A DNA stretch of 64,000 nucleotides from Mytilisepta virgata (Eukaryota; Mollusca; Bivalvia; Mytilida; Mytilidae): positions 186,001 to 250,000 of the forward strand of contig JAPWFG010000058.1 of assembly GCA_028015205.1 (NCBI GenBank), given 5' to 3'. The notes beneath the pieces were generated by a model. It was not told the origin of the DNA and searched no databases. It was given only the letters and a program-made list of their open reading frames with translations. This document shows, one piece after another, positions 1-11,734 of this stretch. Position numbers and translations under genes: made by a program. Each line of letters begins with the position of its first letter. Positions within the stretch are counted from its first letter, which is position 1.

Positions 1-2661
1 TTTGGTTGATTTTCTTAAAATTCATGTAAAGTATGATACTTTGATGGGGTTATAAGTTCGTATTTGACTATATTATATAATCTTCTGCTCATGAAATGTA
101 CAAAACCGAAGTGTTATGGGTATTTTAAAAAATTTTTTGCGCATTTTTCATTAAAGAAATTGCAAATTTGTGGCTTTGTGACCATTTTGAAAAAATAATG
201 TGTAATTTTGGTATTGTTTATATCTGTTCAGCATCTACCTTGTTTAAAAAAACTTTAAACCACAAAAAGAAGAATGTATGCTTAATTATTTTTATTAAAA
301 TTGAGATTTTTTACCTTGACATGTTGAAAAATTTAATAAATGGTCAACTAATGAATTACGAAATTTAGGTTGTAGCTTGATAAAAGATATGAAAACACCT
401 TTAGAGTTGTTTGTCCTACTCTAAAGACGGCTAAAATATCAAGAATCAATACATTCTGCTGAAAAGAAGCGGTAAAGTTATAATTTAGTATCAAATTTTA
501 TTGATATTTCTGCCTTTTTTGCAGAGTTATCTCCCATTTTCAATGCAAATCTCCATAGGAATTTTAAAATCGTGATTTTTTAGTCTTCCTCAAGTTAGAT
601 TTTGTTGGACTTTTTTCTGTGTATGTTTGGGGTATAATGCTAAAGATTAAAACTTAAAAATATTCTGTTGCAATTACTTTAAGGTTAGGGTCAAATTTAT
701 GCTAGATTGACTGGACTATTAGTTACAATCTGTCCATAAGCTCCTGAATATGGTTTTCATGGAAACTTGAACAACTGCAACATTGGGTAAGCAGATAAAT
801 CTCAACCAAAAGTGGTTTGTTTGACAAATTAAATCCAGGTGAGCTATACTGGCTCTCCAGAGCCTCTAGTTGGCTCACATGGCCTATGGGCCATGTTAAC
901 TTATGTCATCACTTTGCGTCTGTTCTCCGTAAACTTTTCACATTTTGATCTTCTCCTCCGAAACTACTTGGCAGATTGTAACCAAACTAGTAGAAATGAT
1001 GTATGCTAGGACCTCTACAAAAGTTCCACCTTTGGTTCCAGTTGGATGAACAACATGGCCTCTGGGGGCCATCTTGGATTTCTATTGACCAAATTTTTAA
1101 AAATCCTCCTGTGAAACTACATTATGAAATATTTTGAAACCCTCTACAAACGATCCACTATTGGTTGAGATTCATCTACTCACCCAGTGGGTGCGGTTGC
1201 TCAAACTTTCCAATGAAACTATATGGGAAATGATTTTTTTGTCAATTGTCCAGGAACTAATGGGCAGATTGTAACCAAAGTTGGCAGGAATGATGTATGG
1301 AAGGACATAAGCAAATGATCCACCTTTTAAGGTCATGGTCACTTTGACATTTTGTATTTCTTTAACAGCTTTGTGGATATAACATAGCTTATATTTTCAA
1401 ATGGGCTAATGGAAGCCAGTTTCTATTTTTAGTAACAGCAGCCATGTCTGTTTTTAAGTCGGAAGGGGGGTGGGATGACCAAAATTTGGTCCCAATTGTC
1501 CCATTCATGTCAGAGGAAAAGATCTTCAAAGAAAAGTTTCTGCTGGGTGAGGGATGATAACAGACATCGCTCACATGGCCTTATAGGCCAGGTGAGCTAA
1601 AAAGAAATCTTATTTTTAGCATAAAATCATTTGAATCACTCCCAGTTAAATAGTTAACCTTTTTTTGGAATTTATTGACGACTTGCTAAAGATTTGGCCT
1701 TGGGCATTGCTGTTGATATATTTTTTGTGATATGGATATGCAGTGCATACGGAATGGCATTAAAGATTGTTACCTTCATTACATTATAACAGTAAGTTTG
1801 TGATGAGGCCAGTTTATCTTGAACATTCCAAGTAATTATACATAGGTTACTCTATAATTGCATTAGAATTGGTGCATTGCATTTCTTTTGATACAATTCC
1901 TTCCTGACTGTGAGATTTTAAAACTTTTGATTAGGTCAGTTAAAAGTGGGAACATTTGTGATAAATAAGTCATATTTGGTTTCATATGCATCAGTAAACC
2001 TCATTTAATAATTAGCCTACCCCCTAGATGTGGTTAATTTACTTACAATGAGAATATTATCTTTGTGATTAGAAAACTTCAACTAGAACCATTTATAATA
2101 GATCAGTGATATTTATTATACATAAGCATTGTGTCAAATTATTTAGTCCCTCCCCTCCCCTCATATAATGTGCATACTCTGAGTCTCTAATTTAGTGCAA
2201 GCAGCTGCAGGTGCAACAGATCACTGTGTCAAAAGTTTGTTATAATTTACATACATGTATGTAAGAAATAAGAAATAAATCTGTTGGTCAGTAGAAGCGA
2301 TCAGGGAAAAACACTTTTGAGGGTTGACAATTCTGGATATTCACTCAGATGGATACTGTGTCTTTATTAAGAATAAAGTTAGACATGCTAGATCTGTAGT
2401 TTCTGTAATGGTTTTTCTGAATCCTCAGTGGAAGTGAAATGCAGCTATTTTAAATTGAACTTAGGATTTGACAATTGATTGATATCGCTGTTTATCGCAG
2501 CAGAAGAATTTTGATATTTTGAACAGAATAATAAAAACAACATTTGATATCAAATTTTTTCTTCTTTAACATTAGGCCATTCGTTGCAAAGATTAAAGGA
2601 AAAAAACTCACTTAAACAACTAATTAAAATGCCTCTCACACTGAATCAATATTTTCTATAG
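1..2661 (+). other. RIOK2: Intron of RIOK2 (5' part outside window)
   Basis: No coding exon was recognised before the acceptor at 2660-2661. The exons for the RIOK2 winged helix and kinase domain must lie to the left of the window. The only structured content seen is the dispersed repeat at 835-1600; the rest is AT-rich sequence without long open frames. Confidence 0.6.
835..1600. repeat. Dispersed repeat ending in AGGTGAGC motifs
   Basis: Both ends carry CCAGGTGAGCTA and a GCTCACATGGCC motif; at the right end these two form a short hairpin. The interior contains two diverged copies of a block with AGATTGTAACCAAA and GGAATGATGTATG. I remember similar GGTGAGCGA repeats as frequent in bivalve genomes, but that was not searched. 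No coding capacity was seen. Confidence 0.5.
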
Positions 2662-3987
2662 GCGTACAGACGATTTAGACGTTGAAGTTGCTGCCAGTGG
2701 ATACACCAAAGATTTGGCGGAATCTTTTGATGAGGTATTTATTCTGATTCATTAGTTACCTAGCTGTATCTATTTGATATGAATGTCCTCCCTCACCTGC
2801 TATCATAGTATTAAATAAACAATATGATTCAGTACAATTGATAAACGCAATAATTAGAATTTTTACTATTTGAAGGACTGTGTACCTTTAATAGTGGAAC
2901 AGAAGGTGATAGACCATTACATGCACATTATATAGTAAATGAGTTGATGAGTGGAAATTTAATGAAACCTTTCATTTCAAGGTCTTTGATTCTGTCAAAT
3001 ATGGGTCAGCAGGGACACAAAACAAACCAAATCTGTAACTGATCTGTATAAAACTAATATTATTTTGCACAGTATTAATATTTTTGTGAAATATTCTATT
3101 TTCAGTGAAGCAATTCTGTGAAAAATTAGTCACCTGAAATAAATTCCGTTTTCAATGTTAATTTTGTATTGCTTAAATACTGTAAATTCAGATATTGTTA
3201 TGGCCCGTATTTTTGTGAATCTTTGGTGTTTATGCAATTTATGTAGATGCTGCATTTATACCATGCAGATTAAAGTGCAAGGTCTCTATGTTTCTTTTTT
3301 CCTCAATAATAAAATATTACAATAAATTCTCAGCTTAATATTTCAGTACTTGGAACACATGTAAGTTTTATTGAAACTATCGTAGAAAATATTTTACAGG
3401 CAGCAGAAGAATTGAATATATTAAAAGGACCAGAGGATGAGAATTCTGAAAGTCAGAAAGTAGCTTTTGGTGATGGAGAAATGGAGGATGAAGATTCAGA
3501 TATAAGCGGGGATGTTGAAAAGGGAGATTTCAATATTGACGATAAAAACAAATATGAAAGTGTAATAAAAACTTCAGATGGTTTAAAATCAAAATTTGAA
3601 GTAATTTTGGATGAAAAGAATATTAAAGACAATTCAGATGACAATAATGATCAAAGCAATAGTGAAAGTGAGGATGAACTTGAAGACCTCAGTTTATCTA
3701 ATAGAGAATACAAACCTTTTAGAAATGAAGAGAGTATGGAGCATGTAAATGAACATTTGAATAAAAATTCACGACAGAGAAATACTGACAGTATGTCCTG
3801 TAGTGTATCATCTGTGATGGACCGGGATGCTGTAAGACAAAAAGTAAAAAGACAGATGAGATCTGCCAAACAAAAACAAGAAGCGAGGAGAATAAGAAAA
3901 AGTGGTGAAGCTTCAGTTGTTACGAGACAGAAGAGAGAAACTCATAATGATATAAAACAGAGCATGGGGGCTGTATGGGGATATTAA
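2662..3987 (+). CDS. RIOK2: RIO-type kinase 2 (RIOK2), C-terminal two exons
   Basis: Exons 2662-2734 and 3400-3987, joined in phase 0, with an AG acceptor at 2660-2661, a GT donor after 2734 and an AG acceptor at 3398-3399. The first encodes LDVEVAASGYTKDL, very close to the segment after the kinase domain of animal RIOK2. The second encodes an acidic, serine-rich linker, then SLSNREYKPFRNEES, and a basic tail with KVKRQM, GEASVVTRQKRE and a final W-G-Y, the pattern that ends vertebrate RIOK2. RIOK2 is an atypical ATPase/kinase that acts on cytoplasmic pre-40S ribosomal particles. The catalytic domain lies outside the window, so only the regulatory tail is visible. The downstream neighbour, the C18orf32 homologue, is convergent. 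Identity is confident from the conserved blocks. Confidence 0.9.
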
Positions 3988-3993
3988 AATAAA
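3988..3993 (+). terminator. AATAAA polyadenylation signal of RIOK2
   Basis: A canonical AATAAA begins at the first base after the TAA stop (3985-3987). If used, the 3' untranslated region would be only about 15-30 nt. A more distal site cannot be excluded. Confidence 0.5.
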
Positions 3994-4468
3994 AGATGTG
4001 ATATCAATTTTTTATTGTCTATGACATATTGTTTTTGTCCTGTTTGTCATGAAATTTTTTAACACAAAATCTCTTATAGATTAGATTTAAATGAAACAAA
4101 TTTCACAGAATTACTTCATACCATGAGTATTTGTGCAAGACAAAATGATTTTCAAAATCAGATTGATGTTTGGATTTGGCATAGCAAAACATGGACTTTG
4201 CCATTACTTTAATTGAGGAGGTTGATACAAAATCTCCTACAGTTTAGATGAAACAAAACCACAGAATTGCCCTGTGTAGTTTGGCAAGACATAACAGGTT
4301 TTTGATTTGTTTTTTTTTTTGGTTTTCAAGAGCAAAAACATGGACTTACCAGTAGCTATTTTCTGATGTAACTATGTGAACATATTTGGAATGAAACAGT
4401 GCTTTACACAATTGCTGCATACAATGTGGTGTGCAAGGATGTTATCTCATTGATGCTTGCATCATGTC

Positions 4469-4913
4469 CCGGGGGGGGTCACTCGATATGTTTTTTGGTA
4501 GGGGTGAGCAGCTGGCACACCAAGACCCCCACCCTTATCATATATTGGAAAAATGTATACCTTATCCCATATTTTTAGCAGAAAAGTATACCTAATCATA
4601 TATTTATGCCGAAAAGTATACCTTTTCATATATTTGGATCAAAACGATTATAATGAACAGAAATTCTTATTTTCAAGAAAAACAATGTTTGATTTATACT
4701 GCAATGCTTGATTATACACATAAACTGTCAGACTGAATGATATTTTATTTAGATGCAACATATTGACCTTATCACATAATCCCATCAGTAATTCCTATCC
4801 TTATCGCATCTCAATTGCACAACCTTATCATATATTACGAAGCATGAAAAAGGTACCTATTCCAGCAGCTCATCCCTACCTCATCATATATTGGAAGTGA
4901 CCCCCCCCCAAGG
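4469..4913. mobile_element. Non-autonomous terminal-inverted-repeat element (MITE)
   Basis: The left end reads CC then eight G then TCACT; the right end, reversed, reads CCTT then nine G then TCACTT. The termini are therefore imperfect inverted repeats of about 15-18 bp. TCATGTC occurs immediately outside both ends (4462-4468 and 4914-4920), consistent with a 7-bp target duplication. The interior repeats phrases such as TATACCTTATC and TATATTTGG. There is no coding capacity, and the superfamily cannot be decided from this. Confidence 0.6.
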
Positions 4914-5514
4914 TCATGTCTTTACATTTTCATATACATGTATATATATACATTTAAATCTAATAACTCATACGACATTGGTACTGCTAGGCACCTGTGA
5001 TGGATTACAGGAGCTCAACCCACAGAGCTGCCTAATGTGTCCTTTCGTTTTTGGTGGTTGTCAGGTCATAATACGAAAAGCATGACCGCAGACCTTACTG
5101 GATAACGTGTTTGGAGAATGCCACACTCCTTGCACACTAAAGACCCCTTCTGAAGTTTTCAAAAAAGAGTAGGCTAATGTCTGCTACAACTGTCAGCAGG
5201 CTAAATTATCCGACCCTACTAAACCACCCTTCATTTAACAGTGGAAGTCAAAATAAATTCCTCTTTGTGTCCTCTCCACTCCATATTTGATTGTTTTTGA
5301 TAAATTGTTGAACTAGTTCTCATCCTTTAGCATGAAATATTTGCCACCAGACATCAATCCATCAATTGGTAGTATTTACTTTTAGTACACAAGAAAGAAC
5401 ATTTAGATTTGAGTATTCCATATAACATGTTTAACACTTGTGTTGCCTGTTCTCATTGATCACTGGGAAAGGAGTTATTAAGTTAAAACAGTATTTTAAT
5501 AAAAAATAAAAAAA

Positions 5515-5925
5515 CAAGGGCAATGCATCCCCTCGCTGTGAAAAACTTTGAAAAGTGTTCACAAGGGTGTAAAGAATTTACAAGTTCCACTGTGACCTTG
5601 ACCTTTGACCTATGACCTTGAAAATCAATAGGTTTCTAGATATTCACAAGGACTAAGTATGTGCCTAGTTTGGTCAAAATCGCTTGAATAATCTTGAGTG
5701 TAGAGTGTTCACAAGGGTGTTACAATACTGAATTTACAAGTTCCACTGTGACCTTTGACATTCAAAATCAATAGGGTTCTACATATTCATAAGAACTGAG
5801 TATGTGCCAAGTTTGGTAAAAATCTCTTGAAGGATGTTAAGTCTAGTGTTCACAAGGGTGTTCCAGACGGAAAGACGGATGGTAGCGTTACTATATCCCC
5901 TTGCAACTTCATTGGCCAGGGGATA
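5515..5925. repeat. Dispersed repeat with internal tandem block
   Basis: The ends are near-complementary (ATCCCCTCGC at left, CCAGGGGATA at right). Inside are repeated blocks with GTTCACAAGGGTGT, ACAAGTTCCACTGTGACC and CAAGTTTGGTNAAAAT. No open frame. It resembles dispersed bivalve repeats but was not classified. Confidence 0.5.
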
Positions 5926-7223
5926 AAAAAAAATGAATAACAAACTCCTACATTATACACATCAATTCTGATGTTATTTCACATGACTATATAAAAATGT
6001 CTGCCTGGTTTTTTTCAATAAATGATATAGAAACCTCAAAAATCATTCTGCTGAAAAAATAAACAGCATTCCCTGAAAGTTCTCCATGACCCATATCCAT
6101 TCACATGTTGCAGATAGAGAAAATGTGACATCAACACAAGATAAAAATCCCTATGTACATGTATGTTCAGTGTCATACAGGAAACATAAAAAAAAAGAAT
6201 ACATTTACTGGATAATATTTTAATCAAACATTGGAAATATAAAAATCACAGTAATAAATAACCTGTACCCATCATTTCTAATAACATAAAAATAACACAT
6301 TAGTTATGAAGTATGAAAGAATGGAGAGAATTTACTTACATACTTTATAACAAAAAAAATTGGAGAATTTTTTTCTGAATTTCAACAGAAACAAGTTGCA
6401 GCATAGATGTGATGGAACCTAAAAAATAATGATAGTATAGATTTCAACACTTGAATATCAATCAATTTTGCCATGAACCCACAAAATGTAACCCTTAAAT
6501 TTTTATGTCTAAGGATTATTTAGTTAATTATATAACTGCTTTATCTGGTTTTTTTTGTAAAAGTTAGCTCCCATTTGAGTCATTGTCTCAATAAAACTAT
6601 CAGTTGACAACAGAGCTGTTTCAATAACAATTGAGACTACCAGGCACGTTTTTTTAACACAATATACCCGTATCACGTAAATTTGAGATACCTCCTTATG
6701 ATGGAGATAACAATGACAAAAACAAGCAAGTTCTTGAGATGGAAAGTGTGAAGAACCAAAAATACATTCTAAAGTACATACATCATATAAACTGTGTAAC
6801 TAACTCCTACATTAAACACATCTCAATTCCGATACATTCATGGGTATATTCAGGAACTGTATATGATAATATTATATGATCCCTGGTATATTCAATACCT
6901 GTTAAAATATTGTGGTTTCCAGAACAAAAACAAATTTCACAAAGAAATATTGATACTATATTACAAATTACAAACAGATAAAATCCGAATATTTTACAAA
7001 ACTTTAGCAGAGGATTTTGGCAAATAAAATCAAATAGGTCAGAAATCTTTGCCTTTGACTTCACACATGTAAAATTTCACAATAATATAAAGTATCAAAT
7101 CTGTGTCCACTTGTAAATATTCTTAGTACAAGTTTTTTTTTGCTTTAGTTATATGCTTAGTTAATTTCTAAAAATATTATTAACCCCTCAGCTTGACTTG
7201 TAATAAATATTCAAATTTTCACA

Positions 7224-7229
7224 TTTATT
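7224..7229 (-). terminator. Poly(A) signal of C18orf32 homologue
   Basis: The plus-strand TTTATT gives AATAAA on the minus strand, 44 nt past the stop codon at 7273-7275. Position and sequence fit a cleavage signal. Confidence 0.45.
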
Positions 7230-7272
7230 TACAGATAAATATTACACAAACACTAAAATTCTCTGATGTACA

Positions 7273-8144
7273 TCAGTTTGTTTTCTTTGTCCCACCATCC
7301 CCTGCTGTCACTTCAGTTTTACTCTCTGTTGGATTTGTCTGTAATATGATAAAATATTGTATACATGTGTTTAATGAAATTATAAAGTGGGCATGTGCTT
7401 TAATACATGATCATTTTGTACTTTTTAGTTCTGTTTTGGGGATGCTGTCTTTAATAACACAAAATATCCTTTCATTTCTGTATACAATTCTGACACACAG
7501 AAGTCACAGTCAACAGCATGCCTATCATTATGAAATCTAAATATGCTTACTAATTAGTCATTAATGAAATAATACAATATTAAAATACAAAAATGAATAA
7601 CATCATTTCAGTAGATTATTTATATATACATTTTGTAACAGGGATAAAAAATTACATAAATACATGATTGAACAGATACTTTAATATAAATATTCCTACC
7701 TCTGCTGATTGATTCTGGTCTGCTTTGTTGAAAGGACACTTTTCTACTATGATCTGAATATAGAAAATTGAAATTACAATGTAATACCGGGTAAAAATGA
7801 ACGTCTCATAATTAAAATTTGCATTATTGAACGAATTTATGTAAACAGTAGGGAATACCTTAATACAGTTAACCCCGCCAAAGTCTTTTGGACATATCAT
7901 TAATCAATGCAAAAAGTCAGGTTACATGTACTGTGTTGAACTAGATTTGGAAAACTCAGGTTGGTGGAATATGTAAATTCAAAGTCTGAAATGGGTTCAA
8001 TTTGTGTATACTTGCCTCTTGATTCTGTACATTTCCTGGCAAATATTTCAACAGTGATGGACAAAATTTTTCAACCATCGGTCGTAAATATCTGTGAAAG
8101 AACCATATCATAAAAGGAATCACAATACATGGTACACAAACCAT
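7273..8144 (-). CDS. C18orf32: UPF0729 protein C18orf32 homologue
   Basis: Three exons on the minus strand: 8144-8016, 7753-7700 and 7338-7273, all joined in phase 0, giving 82 residues. The N-terminus MVCVPCIVIPFMIWFFHRYL matches the conserved start of the C18orf32/UPF0729 family, a short hydrophobic segment with two cysteines. The middle exon encodes VEKCPFNKAD. The C-terminus ends KKTN, a dilysine (KKxx) ER-retrieval type signal, also present at the end of the human protein as I recall it. The protein is therefore probably a small ER or lipid-droplet membrane protein; its biochemical role is poorly known. Start: the first ATG of the frame, where the family similarity begins. Intron 1 appears to use a GC donor (GAG|GCAAGT); the nearby GT would shift the frame. 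The gene is convergent with RIOK2. Confidence 0.85.
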
Positions 8145-9463
8145 TTTTTTCGGGTTTAGGTTAGACAACTTTTTAAATACAAAATCTATACGTTTTCGGA
8201 AAGTATCAATATTTCCGGATTTTCGCTTGAAAAAATGGGTGCGTTCAGAGAACTACCGTTGGTGACGTTTGTTTACCATTGGCAAAACCATTTATCATTG
8301 GTTAGACAATGGTACCGATGTTAAAAAATTAAAGTTTGCATTGGCTACCATAATTAAAGACTGACTAGACTGTGATAATTTTCACAACCTTGTTCTGTCT
8401 ATAATTCCTCTAAAATGCTGTAAATGATTAAGAAAGTTGTATGTTTTATTTTCATCTTACCAATTTTTAGTTTCATTAAAAAATTGTATCATTTTGTCTT
8501 GATAGGGTATGTTTTTTGTAATATCCTGTCTTGAACAATGTTGAACAGGGTCGGCTGTTTTGCACAAAATTAGCACTGAAATGTTCAAGTAGTCCCCCTG
8601 AAGAATTTGTCTCTTCAATAGTTACAATGTGATTTTGGTACACTCGGTAACCATACAAATGAAAATTTCAAGTATATATATTACGTATTTATAAAATCAA
8701 ACTTTTAAAATAAAATAGAATGCATCTTTTCTCAGATATTTTAACATACATGTATGATTGGAATGAAAAGTTTTGTAATATATTTAGTTTTATAACTTCT
8801 TAAAGAGTATTTTTATACATTTTTTTTCAAACCACAATCTTAACACGAATTGACATTACTTTTCATCTCTCTTTTTTTACATTAAAACATTGTAATTGTA
8901 AAACTTCTAATTTCTTATTTCTCCAAAGTCATGATTCGCGGAAACAATTCAAAATTGTCTAAAAAAGTTTTAAAATGTTTCAGTTCTTAGTAATACACAT
9001 TTCATGTAATAGTATCAGATATAGCATTTGAGGTCCGTGTCGGTCAAAGTGCTCTACTTCATCTAGATGTATTATGTTATAATTGTATTTTATGTAATAT
9101 AATGTTCTCATGTGTTTTGTTTTGTGTTTACTTGACCCATGGTGTAACTTTGCAAATAAAATCTGTAGATTGCTTTATAAAGTCACATTTTCCCGGTAAA
9201 AGTTCAATATTTGGATTCAGAAGCGTTTGTAGTTGATTTAGTGGCTGATCTCTATTAAATGATGGAACAATATTATTGATATCGTAGAAAACAGTTGGTC
9301 TCTTAATAGTACATTTCGTTTACATTCAATAAAAAATGAAACTCATCATCGATTTTATTGATAAAGTGCATAATCTATTTTCTCTTGGAACATTTTTATA
9401 TCGACCTGTTTCAATTCGAGAGGGGGGTCACTAACCCTAAATTTGGTTATAAGTTGTCTTATT

Positions 9464-10620
9464 ATACCCCCGCTTTTGAAAAAAAGCGGGGTATATAGTA
9501 TTCGTTGTGTCCGTCCGTCCGTGCGTCCGTCCGACCTTTGTATCCGCAACTCCTCCTAAACTAGTGAATGGAATTTGATGAAACTTTCAGAGAATCTTCA
9601 TCCCATGATGGCATTGTGCACCTCCTATTTTAGAATTTGATCGGACCAATTTTTGGGGTTTCTTATAGAAAAACATGGTCTTTGACTTTCAATGTGATAG
9701 GGGGTACCATGATGCCATCCGCAACTCCTCCTAAACCACTGAATGGAATTTGATGAAACTTTCAGAGGATCTTTATTACATGATGCCATAGTGCACCTCC
9801 TATTTTAGATTTTGATCTGATGAATATTTGGGGTTACCCATACCAAAACATGGACTTTGACATTCATTGTGATAGGGGTACCATGATGCCATCCGCAACT
9901 CCTCCTAAACCACTGAATGGAATTTGATGAAACTTTCAGAGGATCTTTATTACATGATGCCATAGTGCACCTCCTATTTTAGATTTTGATCTGATGAATA
10001 TTTGGGGTTACCCATACCAAAACATGGACTTTGAAATTCATTGTGATAGGGGTACCATGATGCCATCCGCAACTCCTCCTAAACCACTGAATGGAATTTA
10101 ATGAAACTTTCAGAGGATCGTTATTACATGATGCCATAGTGCACCTCCTATTTTAGATTTTGATCCGATGAATATTTGGGGTTACCCATACCAAAACATG
10201 GACTTTGACATTCATTGTGATAGGGGTACCATGATGCCATCCGCAACTCCTCCTAAACCACTGAATGGAATTTGATGAAACTTTCAGAGGATCTTTATTA
10301 CATGATGCTGTAGTGCACCTCCTATTTTAGATTTTGATCTGACCAACATTTGGGGTTTTCCATACCAACACATGGACTTTGCCATTCATTGTGATAGGGG
10401 GTACCAGTATGCCATCCGCAACTCCTCCTAAACCACTAAAGGGAATTCCATGAGACTTTCAGAGAATCTTTATCGCATGTTGCCATAGTGCACTTCCTAT
10501 ATTAGATTTTGATCTGACCGACTTTTTATGTTTTCCATAGCAAAACATTGACTTTGCCATTCCTTGTGATAGGGGGTGCGGGGGTATCAATTAGTGAGCT
10601 TTGCTCACAGTATTTCTAGT
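9464..10620. repeat. Hairpin-headed repeat with six 174-175 bp tandem units
   Basis: It begins with a hairpin TATACCCCCGCTTTT / AAAAGCGGGGTATA (9464-9494), followed by a GTCCGTCC microsatellite (about 9509-9535). Six units each starting ATCCGCAACTCCTCC follow, at 9542, 9717, 9891, 10065, 10239 and 10414, a period of 174-175 bp. It ends near a GGGGGTATCA motif and AGTGAGCTTTGCTCACAG. The central units are nearly identical; the outer ones are diverged. No coding capacity. Confidence 0.75.
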
Positions 10621-11258
10621 TTTAAAACTTGATTTAAGCAAAAGGTAATTCTCTAATTTAAATTCTGCTTAAAGTTTACTGGGTATAAATTTAAGAAATA
10701 GCTTTGAACTATCAGTAAAAGATGTTAATTTATTTAAAAAAAAATAGATTTGTATTTTTTATGTGTGACCTTTTTGTATTTATTTTTCAATGAAAATTTT
10801 ATATTTTTAAAAGACTTATCAAAATTACCGAAATCTGATATATCCAAATCAGCTTAATTCTTTAAAAACATTTGAGGCAAAGCTATACCAAGTGTATAAA
10901 CATTGGCTGTCCAAAAATATATTCAGCTGAAAAGCCTTATTTAGCAAAGGATTAATTTCAATGGTATTAAGTCTACAAAAATACAGCATTGCCTGGGTTT
11001 TAATAAAAGATGCCAAAGGAAATCTGCCAAGTTCTAACTTTGCAGCCATATGTTATATGCAGTTCTCTTCAATCCTAAGACTGATTTGCAGTATATCAAT
11101 TCACTAGCTGTACTTTGATTATATATATACCCTTTATCAGGAACTGTATATACTGTTAGTATTATATGATCCCTGCCTTTATGGGCCCATGATTTGGAAT
11201 AAAAGATATTCTATTTTATTAAGGTTAATTTAAAATTATAAAAATAAAGGCCATTAAG

Positions 11259-11305
11259 TATGATCAAGGACGTATATATGTTAGTTATACGTCCTTGGTA
11301 TGATC
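11259..11305. repeat. Small palindrome flanked by 7-bp direct repeats
   Basis: CAAGGACGTATA and TATACGTCCTTG form a 12-bp hairpin around a 9-nt loop. TATGATC occurs on both outer sides (11259-11265 and 11299-11305). The arrangement looks like a miniature foldback insertion or what remains of one. Confidence 0.5.
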
Positions 11306-11734
11306 CATATAAAAACATAAAAAAAATAATCCCACTTAAAATCGTAGTTGCATGCAAAATTTGATCAAAATCTGACAGATATTGCCCAATTAGATACCTC
11401 CCCCACCTTAATATTTCTCTTAAACTAATTTTAACCCAAATATGATGTAATCTAGGCAGTTTGTTTATTGAATCGGTTTAATTTAAATGAACACGTTAGA
11501 ACGAATGTAACTTTTCTTGTTTTATATTCATCACTTTAGTGTGCTGTTCTGAATCTGGCATTCTTCTTGCATTATTACCTAAATTCAAGAAGTGAACCGA
11601 GATGATTGTCTCTGCCAAGCACTTCCGCTCAACTTTGACATGTCACACAATTTTGTTGATCGAATATTGTAGGCAATAGAACTCAATATGTGAATAATAC
11701 TCACGATAGAAAATCTAAACATAGCTTAACTGGC

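Larger units (their letters stand above)
3994..7272. other. Intergenic spacer between RIOK2 and C18orf32 homologue
   Basis: A convergent spacer of 3.3 kb. It holds a short terminal-inverted-repeat element (4469-4913), a dispersed repeat (5515-5925) and the likely poly(A) signal of the minus-strand gene (7224-7229). The remaining stretches 3994-4468, 4914-5514 and 5926-7223 show only AT-rich sequence and small chance ORFs. Confidence 0.6.
8145..11734. other. Intergenic spacer between divergent C18orf32 homologue and LYSMD gene
   Basis: 3.6 kb between two diverging start codons. It contains a repeat element with a 174-bp tandem array (9464-10620) and a small palindrome with flanking direct repeats (11259-11305). 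Promoters of both genes should lie here, but no TATA box or other core element could be assigned. 8145-9463 and 10621-11258 show nothing further. Confidence 0.5.

Noticed and set aside
9542..10590. CRISPR-like array
   Set aside because: Units are adjacent 174-bp tandem repeats without spacers, in an animal genome.
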